Assembly (NCBI GenBank): GCA_947475525.1
Contig: CANJMI010000008.1
Span: forward strand, 124,001-188,000
Reading direction: 5' to 3'
Length of the DNA stretch: 64,000 bases
Source: Polyangiaceae bacterium
Lineage (GTDB): Bacteria; Myxococcota_A; Polyangia; Polyangiales; Polyangiaceae
Below the pieces are notes generated by a model. The model ran no database searches. It saw nothing but the letters and a program-made list of their open reading frames with translations, and was not told where the DNA came from. Positions 17,602 to 26,291 of this stretch are shown here, piece after piece; within the stretch, counting starts at the first letter, position 1; each line of letters begins with the position of its first letter. Made by a program: the position numbers and the translations under genes.

Positions 17602-18264
17602 TCACGGAGCGCGGTAGCTGCCGACGAGCGCCAAGAGCTTCGCCTTCGTTTCGGCCGCAGCGTCGCCGTTCTTCTGGGCGAACATCGCGACGAGGTAGTC
17701 AGCCGGCGTGCACACGATCAACGTCGCGAGCGACGCCGATTCTCCGGGACTCCCCGTGCCATGAGTCGAGGCGCTGTAAAGAGCCCGGCGGCCTTCGAGT
17801 TCGAGCTTCTCTACGGACTTCATGCGACGGAACTTCAGACGCTCGGGGTCGGTATCCGTCTCCGCCGCTTTCAGCTTCAGCCACTCGCGTTCGAGCACCG
17901 CCTCGCATCCTTCACCGGCGAGCGAAAATTCATTCAGCATCAATCGCGACTCGTCCGAAAACTTCCAGACCCGTGCCCTTTTTACCTCGGGGGGCAGCTC
18001 GGACGGCGCGGTCGCGAGGTCAGCGCCGGCGGGGAGCTTCAGCGTCGCGCCGCTGAGGAGGACCACGGTGCTGCTGGTGGCGGCGAGCGCCACCTTGGGG
18101 GATTCGGGCGCTGAAACGGAGCTGCCACGCGGCGCAGAGAATGCCGCGGTATTCGGCGGCGCGTCCTTCGGCGTGTGCTCATCCGGGGCGCGCTCGGAAC
18201 GCACCGGAGTGTTGCAACCGAGGAGAACGCTAGCCAAAACGAGCACCATCCGCATGGCGCGCAT
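17602..18264 (-). CDS. Hypothetical lipoprotein
   Basis: A 220-residue protein with a short signal peptide and lipobox VLLGC (Cys about 17), then an Ala/Pro/Ser-rich linker to about residue 80. A compact domain follows that reads like a small alpha/beta sensor (ARVWKFSDESRLMLNEF, then ALYSASTHGTGSP and TLIVCTPADYLVAMFA). Two cysteines (in EGCEAV and VCTPA) could form a disulfide. No family is recognised. It is convergent with the response regulator gene and about 40 bp downstream of the LOG gene on the same strand. Confidence 0.75.
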   Translation of the reverse strand: MRAMRMVLVLASVLLGCNTPVRSERAPDEHTPKDAPPNTAAFSAPRGSSVSAPESPKVALAATSSTVVLLSGATLKLPAGADLATAPSELPPEVKRARVWKFSDESRLMLNEFSLAGEGCEAVLEREWLKLKAAETDTDPERLKFRRMKSVEKLELEGRRALYSASTHGTGSPGESASLATLIVCTPADYLVAMFAQKNGDAAAETKAKLLALVGSYRAP

Positions 18265-18303
18265 CCTTCACCACGACGTCCGCGCTGTCCACGGCCGAGA
18301 CGC

Positions 18304-18903
18304 TCAGCGAGCAACGCGCGCGAGGTCGTCGAAGCTCGGTAGCGCGCACGTCGCGAGGAGGTCGAGCAACTCGCTCGGTTCGCTCGCCTGCTGCAAGAGC
18401 CCCCGGTGAGCGGGCCGAATGAAGGCCTCGTCCGCCGCGTTCGTGAGGAACCCAAGCAGCGAATCGTAGAACCCGTGAGCGTTCAAAAGGCCTACGGGTT
18501 TTACGTGGTAACCGAGCTGGGTCCACGTGGTCGCCTCGAAAATTTCCTCGAGCGTTCCCCAGCCGCCAGGCAATGCGACGAACGCGTCCGAGAGTTCGGC
18601 CATGCGGGACTTGCGCTCGTGCATCGTCCGCACGACCTCGAGTTCCGTCACGCCGCGATGCCCAAGCTCGAGCTCGAAGAGTTTCGAAGGGATGACACCG
18701 TAGACCTTGGCCCCGGCCGCGAGCGCCGCATCCGCGACCGCCCCCATCAAGCCGACGTGCCCACCCCCGAAGACGACGTCGATGCCGCGCGCCGCGAGAA
18801 CACGACCCATCTCCCGAGCGCATTCGAGCCAGCGGTCCGCAACCTGGTTGCTCGAGCCGCAGTACACGCAAACTCGTTGAAACTTCCTTGGGGCGACGCT
18901 CAT
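18304..18903 (-). CDS. LOG family protein (nucleotide 5'-monophosphate phosphoribohydrolase-like)
   Basis: A 199-residue Rossmann-fold protein with both LOG signatures: GGGHVGLMG (about 47-55) and PGGWGTLEE (about 112-120), together with the family's opening VCVYCGSS. LOG enzymes cleave the N-glycosidic bond of nucleoside monophosphates such as AMP or cytokinin riboside monophosphates; in bacteria the physiological substrate is often unknown. It starts 4 bp from the stop of the outer-membrane-like gene and is probably co-transcribed with it. Confidence 0.9.
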   Translation of the reverse strand: MSVAPRKFQRVCVYCGSSNQVADRWLECAREMGRVLAARGIDVVFGGGHVGLMGAVADAALAAGAKVYGVIPSKLFELELGHRGVTELEVVRTMHERKSRMAELSDAFVALPGGWGTLEEIFEATTWTQLGYHVKPVGLLNAHGFYDSLLGFLTNAADEAFIRPAHRGLLQQASEPSELLDLLATCALPSFDDLARVAR

Positions 18904-18906
18904 GCG

Positions 18907-20394
18907 TTAGAAGAAATACCGCATGTCGAACTGCGCCGCGAACACGAACGCCCGCGGGTCGGTCGCGGCGTGTTGCATCGATCGGACGAGGTCTTGCAGG
19001 AAGCTCACGCCTGCCAGCCAGCCGAGCATCAGGTCGCGGCGACCGGTGTAGTAGAGCCCCCAGTTCATGCGGTGGCTCAACGCGCTGACTTTGGTCGCAT
19101 CGGTGAGCCCGAGAGTCGCGTTCGTGTCGTAGGAGCTCTTATTGAGCTCGACGCGGTACTCGTAGGTCAGGCCAACCGGCAAGAGTGGGTAGAAGTTCAA
19201 GGACGGAGAGATACCGGCGTAAAAACTCGTCTCGCTCGAGCCGAGTTTGGTCGTCGCGCCGCCGCCGAGTGGAAGCGTGACGTCGGTGGATGCGCTCTCG
19301 ACACCGACCGCGAGTTGGCCGCCGGCGTAACGACCGAGCGCTTGGGCATACGCGAGAGCGGCGCCACCACCGAACCGCTTGCGCGACGCCGTGATGTCAG
19401 TCCCGACATCGGGCGTGGGGAGACATTCGAAATTCGCCTGAATCAGGCAGTCCGCTAACGCCGCAGGGTCCTGCGTTGCCGCTTTAATCTGATTGCTGAT
19501 GTCGATGAGCAAGCCGAGCGGCATCGCGCGAATGCCAGCCTGGAAAGTCCCGAAGCCACGCAATGCAAGCTGGCTGCCCGTTGCGTCACTCCGAAAGATG
19601 CGAAGTTTCGCGTTCGGGCGCACGTCGAATCCTCCGGAGCCGCCCCACGTGAAGAGCGTCTGGCCGTTCGTGCCGACCTCGGCGAGGTAATCGGCGTCAA
19701 CGCCAAACGAGAGGTACTCCGAGGCCCGCAGGTCCGCCCCGTAGTTGAGCTTGACGAAGGTGATGTCGCGATCGAACGTGATGGTGTCGGTCGTGCCTGT
19801 GGTCGTAGGCACGCGCGCCGTAACGCCAGGCTGATGGTAGAATTCGACGCTCGAACCTACGTAAAAGCTCGCCGCGACGAACGCGTTCTCGAAAAGGCGT
19901 GGATACAGAAACGTGTGGCCGAGCAGCGTGCGGTCGCCGGCGAATTCACTCTCGCCGTGCACCATTCCCGGGGAGGGGCCGGCTGCGCCCGGTGCCTCCG
20001 CTTCGTCGTCAGAGGTGTCGCCCTCGGCAGCGGGCTCGGGGTTTTCCGCAAGCGTTGGCTGCGCGTCGGGGGCCGTCGGCGAGGGCGGCGCATCGACCGA
20101 GATGACGGGCTTGGGCGGTGCGGTCTCGAGGGCAGGAGCGCCAGCGGCCGAGAGAGCCCACTGAACGCATCGCCCAGCGGCATCCGAAAGCACGCATGGG
20201 TTCGCTTGGGCCACAGGCACCGCAAGGACTGGAGGCGACGAGGGCAGCGGCGCAACGGGCGCGGCGGATGCCGGTGGAGGCGCGGCGGACGCCGGTGGAG
20301 GCGCGGCCGACGAAGGTACTTGCGCGGACGCGGGGAGCGCCCAGCACGTGATGCTGAAGAAGCCGAGCAACGCTGGATTCAATTCAAGTTTCAT
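18907..20394 (-). CDS. Secreted outer-membrane beta-barrel-like protein with Pro/Ala-rich linker
   Basis: A 495-residue protein from ATG 20394. A signal peptide ends at LPASAQ, followed by repeated APPPASA units and an acidic, Pro/Ala-rich linker (to about 160). The C-terminal half alternates polar and hydrophobic residues with many aromatic residues and ends in MRYFF, a terminal Phe typical of outer-membrane barrels. A Cys-containing segment (ADCLIQANFECLPTP) may form a disulfide. No named family is recognised. An upstream in-frame ATG at 20436 would lengthen the signal peptide unnaturally. Confidence 0.78.
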   Translation of the reverse strand: MKLELNPALLGFFSITCWALPASAQVPSSAAPPPASAAPPPASAAPVAPLPSSPPVLAVPVAQANPCVLSDAAGRCVQWALSAAGAPALETAPPKPVISVDAPPSPTAPDAQPTLAENPEPAAEGDTSDDEAEAPGAAGPSPGMVHGESEFAGDRTLLGHTFLYPRLFENAFVAASFYVGSSVEFYHQPGVTARVPTTTGTTDTITFDRDITFVKLNYGADLRASEYLSFGVDADYLAEVGTNGQTLFTWGGSGGFDVRPNAKLRIFRSDATGSQLALRGFGTFQAGIRAMPLGLLIDISNQIKAATQDPAALADCLIQANFECLPTPDVGTDITASRKRFGGGAALAYAQALGRYAGGQLAVGVESASTDVTLPLGGGATTKLGSSETSFYAGISPSLNFYPLLPVGLTYEYRVELNKSSYDTNATLGLTDATKVSALSHRMNWGLYYTGRRDLMLGWLAGVSFLQDLVRSMQHAATDPRAFVFAAQFDMRYFF

Positions 20395-20496
20395 CGGGCT
20401 GCGCTCCCTCAGCGTCGCTGCGTACACCATCCGCACGCTGTCCGGCGAAGATGGCCTCGCACTTCGAGAAAACGCTGCCTGAGCCCCGCCTGACGT

Positions 20497-22662
20497 TCAC
20501 GGCTTCGCCACGAGGGTCACGTCGTTCAGCGCGCGGCACGTGATTCCGTAGGGCTTTCCGTCGCTGAGCCAGCGCGGCGAATCGGTCAGCTTTGCTCGAA
20601 CGCCTACACGAAGAAACAGCGATTTTTCACACGACACGACGAGCGGTTGTTCAACTTTGCCGAGCGCGTTGGCGAAAAAGAAGACCTCAGCGCTCGGATC
20701 GCCCGCAAAGTGAACGACGAGCAACCCCTGTTTGGCGGTCAGCGTCGCGGGATCGATCCCTGGCGCGGACGCGCTCATGGCAGCGGATGCGCTTGTCGCA
20801 GGCGATTCGGTCGAAGGCGCGGACGCGCTCGCAGCCGCGGTGCTACTCGGGCTCGGAACGGAAGTCGTCGAAGGCGCGGCGGGCACAGTGTCGCTCGCCG
20901 CTGGCGCATCGAGGTCACTGACCTCGGGAGGACGGGGAAGCTGCTGTTGGCGCGTCATCCACCATGCACCAACACCGAAAACGAGCCCCGCCGTACCGAG
21001 CGCGAGCGCGAACGCTTTGGCAACCGACAGCGGCTTCGCTGCCACTTCTTTCGCGGTGCTGAGAGCCGGCCGCGCCTCGCTAGCCGGCCGCTCCTCGAGC
21101 GACTGCCGCGCCTCGCTAGCCTGCGGCGCCTCGAACGGCGGCCCGCCGGAAATCGCGGATTCGGCAACCGCGGCGGCCGCGCGAACCGACGACGGGCCGG
21201 GCAGCTCGGCGGCTCGAACCGAGTCCAGACTCGGCGGTGGCTCGTCGCTCGTGCGGGACGGTTGAGTCGACGCGACGCGGGCATCGGATTCGGGAGCTTT
21301 GAGGTCGTCCAGCAGGGCCGAATCCAGCGCGGAGGCGAGCTCGTCGGTAGACGCCTTTCCCCAAGAAAGCTCTTCGTCAATCGGCATCGCCGGGCGCGAC
21401 GGGCGCAATTCAGGCGCGATAGACGGCAGTCGAGGACGCGAAGCCGTCTGAGGGGGCGTCGAACCCAACCTTGGGCGTGGGGGCGCCAGGACGGGTGCCC
21501 CTGCGCTTGAGACTGGAGGCGAAGGATCCGTGGAGTCGGCAGCCGCGCCTGAGGAGGAACCGAGCTTCGCGCGGGCAGGAGGCAGTCGGCTCCCGAGCGG
21601 CGAACCTGCGCGCACCGGAGAAGCCGTCACGCTCGCAGGCAGTGGCGTGCCGAGACGCGGCGTGGCAACTGCCCCGGGCGGCGTGGCAACTGCCCCGGGC
21701 AGCGTGGCTACTGCCCCGGGCAGCGCAGCACGCGGGGTGAGGACAGGCTTCGGCGCCGGAGCGGCAGGAGGTTGAGTCACAGCCGCCGAGGAGGCGCTCA
21801 CCGAAGGCGAAGAGGCCGGTAGCGGAGCGCGCGCCGTGCCGAGCATCGTCGTGCCCTTGCGAAGGACGAGAAGCGCCGCAGCGAGCTCCTTTTTGCCAGC
21901 GTCGAGGCTGGCCGCCGCGAAGGCCTGCTCGAGTTCCGTGACGTTCAGCGTACGTTTGCCGAGCGCCGGTTCAACGGCCTTAAGCAAAATGCCGCGAAGC
22001 GCGGCCGGCACGCGGTCATCGAGCTCCGCGGCCGAAGGTGACAGCGGCGGGGCATCACCGGTGAGCAGCGCCCAAACGATCGCGCCGAGCGAATACAAGT
22101 CACCGCGCGGGGTCGGCTTTCCAGCGCGCCGCCGCTCCGGAGCATCGTAGCCGGCCGAACCTCGTAGCCCGGGCGAGTCGGCTACTGCAGCGAGGCCGAG
22201 GCCATCGAGAGATACCGAGCCATCCCAGCCGAGCCAAACCCACTCCGGCGACAGAAATCCGTGACAAATCGTTATGAGTTCATCATCGACCGAAGCGTAG
22301 TTCGTGGCGGCAAGCGCGCTCGCGAGTTCTTTTGCGACATGCCAAATCGCGGCGGTGGCGAGGGGACGCCCGGACTGTTGCTGCCGCACGAAGAGCTGCT
22401 CCAACGTCGCGCCGTCGCGCTCGGGAACCGCGAAGCCGAGATCCTCTCCGGCGGCGAAAGCTTCGGCCGGACCAATGGCCGGATGGCCAAGCGCGACGCA
22501 AATGCCGACCTCTTTGACCGCGCGCTCGATGGCCTCCGGAGCCACGGGGCCAATGACCCGCACCAAACACGACTCCACTCCCGGAGCATGCGCCAAGTAC
22601 GCCGGCAGCGCGCCCGGAAGGGACCGAATGACCTCGTAGCGCCCGATTCGTTGCGTCAACAT
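20497..22662 (-). CDS. Membrane-anchored pseudokinase (degenerate Ser/Thr kinase)
   Basis: A 721-residue protein whose first about 260 residues follow the order of a Hanks kinase (RYEVI opening, GSAGYDAPERR for the APE region, DLYSLGAIVWALLTG). Every catalytic motif is lost: the glycine loop is SLPGALPAYL, the ATP Lys is R35, the HRD loop is CHGFLSPEWVWL (133-144) and DFG is replaced by DGLG (153-156). A long Ala/Pro/Ser linker (about 270-545) includes a 21-bp repeat. One transmembrane helix lies at about 548-570, and a periplasmic domain of about 90 residues has two cysteines (VVSCEKS, GITCRA). It probably binds partners without phosphorylating them. Confidence 0.85.
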   Translation of the reverse strand: MLTQRIGRYEVIRSLPGALPAYLAHAPGVESCLVRVIGPVAPEAIERAVKEVGICVALGHPAIGPAEAFAAGEDLGFAVPERDGATLEQLFVRQQQSGRPLATAAIWHVAKELASALAATNYASVDDELITICHGFLSPEWVWLGWDGSVSLDGLGLAAVADSPGLRGSAGYDAPERRRAGKPTPRGDLYSLGAIVWALLTGDAPPLSPSAAELDDRVPAALRGILLKAVEPALGKRTLNVTELEQAFAAASLDAGKKELAAALLVLRKGTTMLGTARAPLPASSPSVSASSAAVTQPPAAPAPKPVLTPRAALPGAVATLPGAVATPPGAVATPRLGTPLPASVTASPVRAGSPLGSRLPPARAKLGSSSGAAADSTDPSPPVSSAGAPVLAPPRPRLGSTPPQTASRPRLPSIAPELRPSRPAMPIDEELSWGKASTDELASALDSALLDDLKAPESDARVASTQPSRTSDEPPPSLDSVRAAELPGPSSVRAAAAVAESAISGGPPFEAPQASEARQSLEERPASEARPALSTAKEVAAKPLSVAKAFALALGTAGLVFGVGAWWMTRQQQLPRPPEVSDLDAPAASDTVPAAPSTTSVPSPSSTAAASASAPSTESPATSASAAMSASAPGIDPATLTAKQGLLVVHFAGDPSAEVFFFANALGKVEQPLVVSCEKSLFLRVGVRAKLTDSPRWLSDGKPYGITCRALNDVTLVAKP
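21661..21723 (-). repeat. Three 21-bp tandem repeats in the pseudokinase linker
   Basis: Three consecutive units (CGTGGCAACTGCCCCGGGC plus two bases, with two or three substitutions between copies) at 21661-21681, 21682-21702 and 21703-21723. In frame they encode repeats of the type PGAVATP in the disordered linker, so changes in copy number would only alter linker length. Confidence 0.9.
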
Positions 22663-22717
22663 CCGCCGCCCGCGAGGGTCGCACAGTCACACCACAATCG
22701 CCACGACAACCGATGAC

Positions 22718-23083
22718 TCAGTAACGAACAGCCCCAGGCTCGACCATCGACGGCGGTAGCGGCCCGGCTTCGGCGCTCGGCGGAGGAGGCGGCGGCTTCA
22801 GCTCGACACCTTCATTCTCGACCGCGGCGAAGGGGGCCGCGATGACCGGCGGCGGAAGGAAAGGACGCGGCGCCGTCAGGCCTGCCGCGACGGCGGACAA
22901 CTCTGGATACGTCACCGCAAGCTGGGCCACGTAAGCGCGTCGATGGGCCTCGCTCGGTGGTTCGCACCCGACCCCGCCCTGCCGCAGCGCGTCGCTCATT
23001 TGATAAAACCACGCCGAGAGCGAGGCGTAAGCCTCAATCAACTCCCGCACGGTGTCGTCCCCCACGATGACCGTTTTTGCCAC
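22718..23083 (-). CDS. Hypothetical protein with helical N-terminus and Pro-rich tail
   Basis: A 121-residue protein. Residues 1-65 are helical (TVRELIEAYASLSAWFYQMS, with two Cys/Gly turns), and the tail is Pro-rich (LKPPPPPPSAEAG). No signal peptide and no known family are seen. It lies between the pseudokinase gene (same strand, about 55 bp further on) and the divergent endonuclease/phosphatase-fold gene. Coding potential is supported by its length, clean ATG and sensible composition rather than by homology. Confidence 0.6.
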   Translation of the reverse strand: MAKTVIVGDDTVRELIEAYASLSAWFYQMSDALRQGGVGCEPPSEAHRRAYVAQLAVTYPELSAVAAGLTAPRPFLPPPVIAAPFAAVENEGVELKPPPPPPSAEAGPLPPSMVEPGAVRY

Positions 23084-23107
23084 GGCGCGATGCTACCATG
23101 GACACCC

Positions 23108-24067
23108 ATGCGGTCGCTCCGGCTGATGACCTACAACGTGCGCTACTTCGGGCACGGCACGGGCGGCCTCGTCTCGACACGGACCGACCTGCGGAGCATC
23201 GCAGACGCCATCGCCGCGATGACCCCACTCTGCGACGTCATCGCACTCCAGGAAATCGAGGACCATTCGCTGCGCTCGGCGCTGGTGACGTGGCACCCGA
23301 CCAAGGTCAAACAACAGCTCACTGAGTGGATGACCGACCTCGCGCGCGCTCTCGAACGTCGCGGCATCGCCGAGGCCTACGACGCGCACTATTTCCCCGC
23401 GCACCGCTACGCTCTCACGAAGACGACCCACCTCTACACGACTGGCCTGGCCGTGCTCGTCGGACCACGCCTCGAAGTCGTATCCGACACTCAGGGCCGC
23501 ATCGAAGACATCACCCATCGACGCGGCGCAAAATCGCTCAAACAGACGCGAATTTGCGCACATTTGACCCTCCGCTTGCGTGACGGGCACCGCGTCACCA
23601 AAGGTGAGAACGCGACCGGTGACCTCGACGTCTTCAACACCCACCTGAGCCTCCCCGGTCCGTTTTACCGCGAGTTCTGGTCCGGTGCGCAACGCCTAGG
23701 CTTCGGTCCGAACCAACTGCAGGAAGCGCAGCGGTTGGCGCGCGCCATCGAACGACGTCGACGCTCCCCGCGAGTGGTGTTGATGGGCGACTTCAACTCG
23801 CTGCCGGGCTCCCAGGTCGATCGCTTGCTTCAGACCGAACTCGGGCTCGTCGATGCCCTCGCGACCAGCAACGACTTCGACGAGACGCAACGGGCCGCAT
23901 GGCCCACGGCGGGCTTTTTCGGCATGCGCATGGCGATCGATCGCATCTACGCATCGCCCGGTATCGTGTGGGCGGACTTCGATGGCAGCGCGCCTTTCGA
24001 GAGTCACTCGCCGTTCCACGGACTCAGCGACCACGTCCCGATCGTCGGCCGCCTGCACCTCGCATGA
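23108..24067 (+). CDS. Endonuclease/exonuclease/phosphatase-fold protein
   Basis: A 319-residue member of the EEP superfamily, metal-dependent phosphodiesterases. Motifs in order are LMTYNVRYFG (Asn), IALQEIED (metal-binding Glu), FNTHLS, MGDFNSLPG (Asp/Asn), and LSDHVPIVG (catalytic Asp-His). Substrate could be nucleic acid, phosphoinositide or sphingomyelin; the sequence does not decide. The start is set at ATG 23108 because the first conserved strand begins at once; ATG 23090 and longer forms overlap the divergent gene. Convergent with the TPR lipoprotein. Confidence 0.88.
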   Translation: MRSLRLMTYNVRYFGHGTGGLVSTRTDLRSIADAIAAMTPLCDVIALQEIEDHSLRSALVTWHPTKVKQQLTEWMTDLARALERRGIAEAYDAHYFPAHRYALTKTTHLYTTGLAVLVGPRLEVVSDTQGRIEDITHRRGAKSLKQTRICAHLTLRLRDGHRVTKGENATGDLDVFNTHLSLPGPFYREFWSGAQRLGFGPNQLQEAQRLARAIERRRRSPRVVLMGDFNSLPGSQVDRLLQTELGLVDALATSNDFDETQRAAWPTAGFFGMRMAIDRIYASPGIVWADFDGSAPFESHSPFHGLSDHVPIVGRLHLA

Positions 24068-24085
24068 ACGGCGAAACCGCACCCA

Positions 24086-25486
24086 TCACGGCTTCGGCTC
24101 GGGCAAGCCCGTCGCGATCTTCGCCGCGAGCTCGGGCTTTCCACATGCGCGATACGCCGCAATCCGCTGCACGCGCAACGCCGTCGTCGCGTAGGGGAAC
24201 GTGCCGGCGTCGTCGGCAAGCTTGCACGCGCCTTTCGCGTCACCGGAGGCCACGAGCGCCTCGAGGTAGAGCTCGTAGGACTCCGCCGTCTTGCGGTTGT
24301 CGATGTTGATTTTGGCCGCTTCGGTTGCTTTTTTTGGATCTTTTGTCGCGTGAAGATGGAACTCGGCCGCGTGGTCGGAGAACGCGAGCGGGTACTTCGC
24401 CATCAGCTCGTCGTAGCCTTTGCTCGCGCGGGCGAGGTGCTCGCTTCCGCTCCCCGGTGCGAGCGCGTCGTTGATCAGGAACAACGCGGACGAGACCTCG
24501 GGGTCATCCGACGTCGGGAGGACCTTCTCGACCAATGGTTTACCGCGGGCAGGCGGAAGGAGCTCGCTCAGGTGAATGGTCGCGCGGGCGAATATCGGCA
24601 AACGCTCGACGGCGATACCGTAGAGCGCGCGGGCACGGTCGGGATCACCGGCGCGATCCCACATCTCGGCGCGGTTGAAATAAAGCCAGGATATCGCGAA
24701 CGGCGATACGTCGCGGTAGGTCGCTTCCGCCGCGAGAAAATCCGCCTCGGACGCGGCGGTTTTGCCCATGTGGCCGAGGCAAACGGCGTGCAGGGCGAGG
24801 GTGGACAAATTCGGAAAACGCTTCACTTCGGCAGCAAAAACCGGCTCCGCGTCATCGTAGCGACCGAGCGCCATCGCGACCACGGCACGCTTCGGCGCCA
24901 CGTCGAAGTCCTCTGCGCCGAACTTCGCAGCCGTATCGAGGTCGGCGAGCGCGCCTTTGAAATCATGAATCGCCCCACGTACGGAGCTGCGCAGGAGAAA
25001 GGCCTTCGCGTCTTTTGGATTCAACTTCGTGGCTTGCTCGGCAAGCTCGATCGCACGTCCGAGCGCGCTCATCTGACCGAAGTAGGTCACCTTGTCGAGG
25101 TATGCAGACACCGCGCTCGTCAGGAACATGAGCTTGTCCGGCTCGGCTTTCACCAGCCGCTCGAGCTGCTCGACTTGCGCGCTGAAGTTCTCGAGAGCGA
25201 TGCTAGGCGAGGTCGTCGCGTCGGGCTGCTTAATCCCGTTCGGAAGCGCGGCAAGAGCGGCCGACGAGGCCGAGGGGTGCGTCGAGTGCCCCGGTTGCGC
25301 GGACGAATCGAGCGCGGCAGCCGACGTCGAGGCCTGCGGCGTACGCTCACTCGCAGACGGCGCCTTCGATGCGCTTTCACAGCCACAAACGAGCACCGCC
25401 AGCCCAACCGCGAAGGTCAAGCTGGCGGAGCCGCAGGTCAACCGACGGAAGGCCCGAAGGCCGAACGGCTGACCTGCTTGGTTCAC
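24086..25486 (-). CDS. TPR-repeat lipoprotein
   Basis: A 466-residue protein with a signal sequence and lipobox LVCGC (Cys about 36), an Ala/Ser-rich linker, then helix-turn-helix repeats with the TPR spacing (AIELAEQATKLNPKDAKAF and ALADLDTAAKFGAEDFDV are the clearest, and FPNLSTLALHAVC-like units follow). Such proteins are protein-interaction scaffolds, here anchored in the periplasm. It ends convergently with the EEP gene and starts 4 bp from the stop of the DUF4331-like pair, so the three minus-strand genes may be one transcript. Confidence 0.82.
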   Translation of the reverse strand: MNQAGQPFGLRAFRRLTCGSASLTFAVGLAVLVCGCESASKAPSASERTPQASTSAAALDSSAQPGHSTHPSASSAALAALPNGIKQPDATTSPSIALENFSAQVEQLERLVKAEPDKLMFLTSAVSAYLDKVTYFGQMSALGRAIELAEQATKLNPKDAKAFLLRSSVRGAIHDFKGALADLDTAAKFGAEDFDVAPKRAVVAMALGRYDDAEPVFAAEVKRFPNLSTLALHAVCLGHMGKTAASEADFLAAEATYRDVSPFAISWLYFNRAEMWDRAGDPDRARALYGIAVERLPIFARATIHLSELLPPARGKPLVEKVLPTSDDPEVSSALFLINDALAPGSGSEHLARASKGYDELMAKYPLAFSDHAAEFHLHATKDPKKATEAAKINIDNRKTAESYELYLEALVASGDAKGACKLADDAGTFPYATTALRVQRIAAYRACGKPELAAKIATGLPEPKP

Positions 25487-25490
25487 AGGT

Positions 25491-26279
25491 TCACTTCTTC
25501 GCGGCGAAGTAAGGGAAGCCCGCTTCGTAGGCGGTCTTGGTCGCCGGATCGACCGGGATGGTGTCGCCGAACAGGAACGGATTCATGGGGAGCTTGCTGA
25601 AATCGAACGCGCCCGCCAGGATCGAGTAGCTCTCGTCGATGACGTCATCCGTCGGGATGCGGCCGCCGCAGAGGTCGTTGGTGACCATGAGAGCGTTGGC
25701 TTCCACCGCGAGGTAGAGACCGCAGCCGCCCTTGGCAGTCAGCTTGACCCAGAGGCGGTCATTCGCGAGCACGCCGGCGAGGAAATCGTACGCGCCGGAA
25801 GTCTGCTTGCCGCCCGCGGCGATTTGGTTGCCGCAACCCGCCATGGAGGCCATGGCGTTATCCGGCTTGTCGAGCGCGTCGAGCACCGCGAGCGAACCCG
25901 CGATGTCCGCCGTGTACTTGGCAGCCCAGCCGTCGGCCACGCCGTCAGCGTTGTAGGCGTCTTCAGCTGCGTCGCGCATGGCCTTGTTGAAGGTCTTGCT
26001 TCCGACGGTGTTGATCGCCGGTCGACCCATGCGGTCGATCTGCAGGCCGAGCTTCGGCGCTGCGGGGTACTCCGGCCCCATGCCACCGGCGCCGCCTGCG
26101 GCGGAGGTCGTGGTGGAACCACCGGCGCCGCCCGCGCCGCCTGCGGCGGACGTCGTGGTCGTCGTGATCGTCGTGGTCGTGGTCGATGCCGTTTCCGTGG
26201 TGTCATCACCGCCGCAAGCGGCGATCAGGGCACCTACAGAGAGAACGGCGACTGCACTAAGTTTCATTTTTGTATTCAT
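25491..26279 (-). CDS. DUF4331-like lipoprotein, C-terminal half
   Basis: A 262-residue lipoprotein (lipobox LIAAC, Cys about 22) with a Thr/Ala/Gly-rich linker to about residue 75. The rest resembles the second half of DUF4331 proteins: LQIDRMGRPAINTV, then GGRIPTDDVIDES and a closing FPYFA, which correspond to the family's R-x-G-x-P-x-N, G-R-x-x-D-D-V-x-D and F-P-Y-L elements. Three Cys residues (SMAGCG, GGCG, DLCGG) may be paired. It is 12 bp downstream of the gene holding the first half. Confidence 0.72.
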   Translation of the reverse strand: MNTKMKLSAVAVLSVGALIAACGGDDTTETASTTTTTITTTTTSAAGGAGGAGGSTTTSAAGGAGGMGPEYPAAPKLGLQIDRMGRPAINTVGSKTFNKAMRDAAEDAYNADGVADGWAAKYTADIAGSLAVLDALDKPDNAMASMAGCGNQIAAGGKQTSGAYDFLAGVLANDRLWVKLTAKGGCGLYLAVEANALMVTNDLCGGRIPTDDVIDESYSILAGAFDFSKLPMNPFLFGDTIPVDPATKTAYEAGFPYFAAKK

Positions 26280-26291
26280 GGTCGTCTCCGT

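Noticed and set aside
24350-25600. A 416-codon plus-strand frame opposite the TPR lipoprotein
   Set aside because: No domains, Arg/Gly-rich; the minus-strand gene has a lipobox and TPR repeats.
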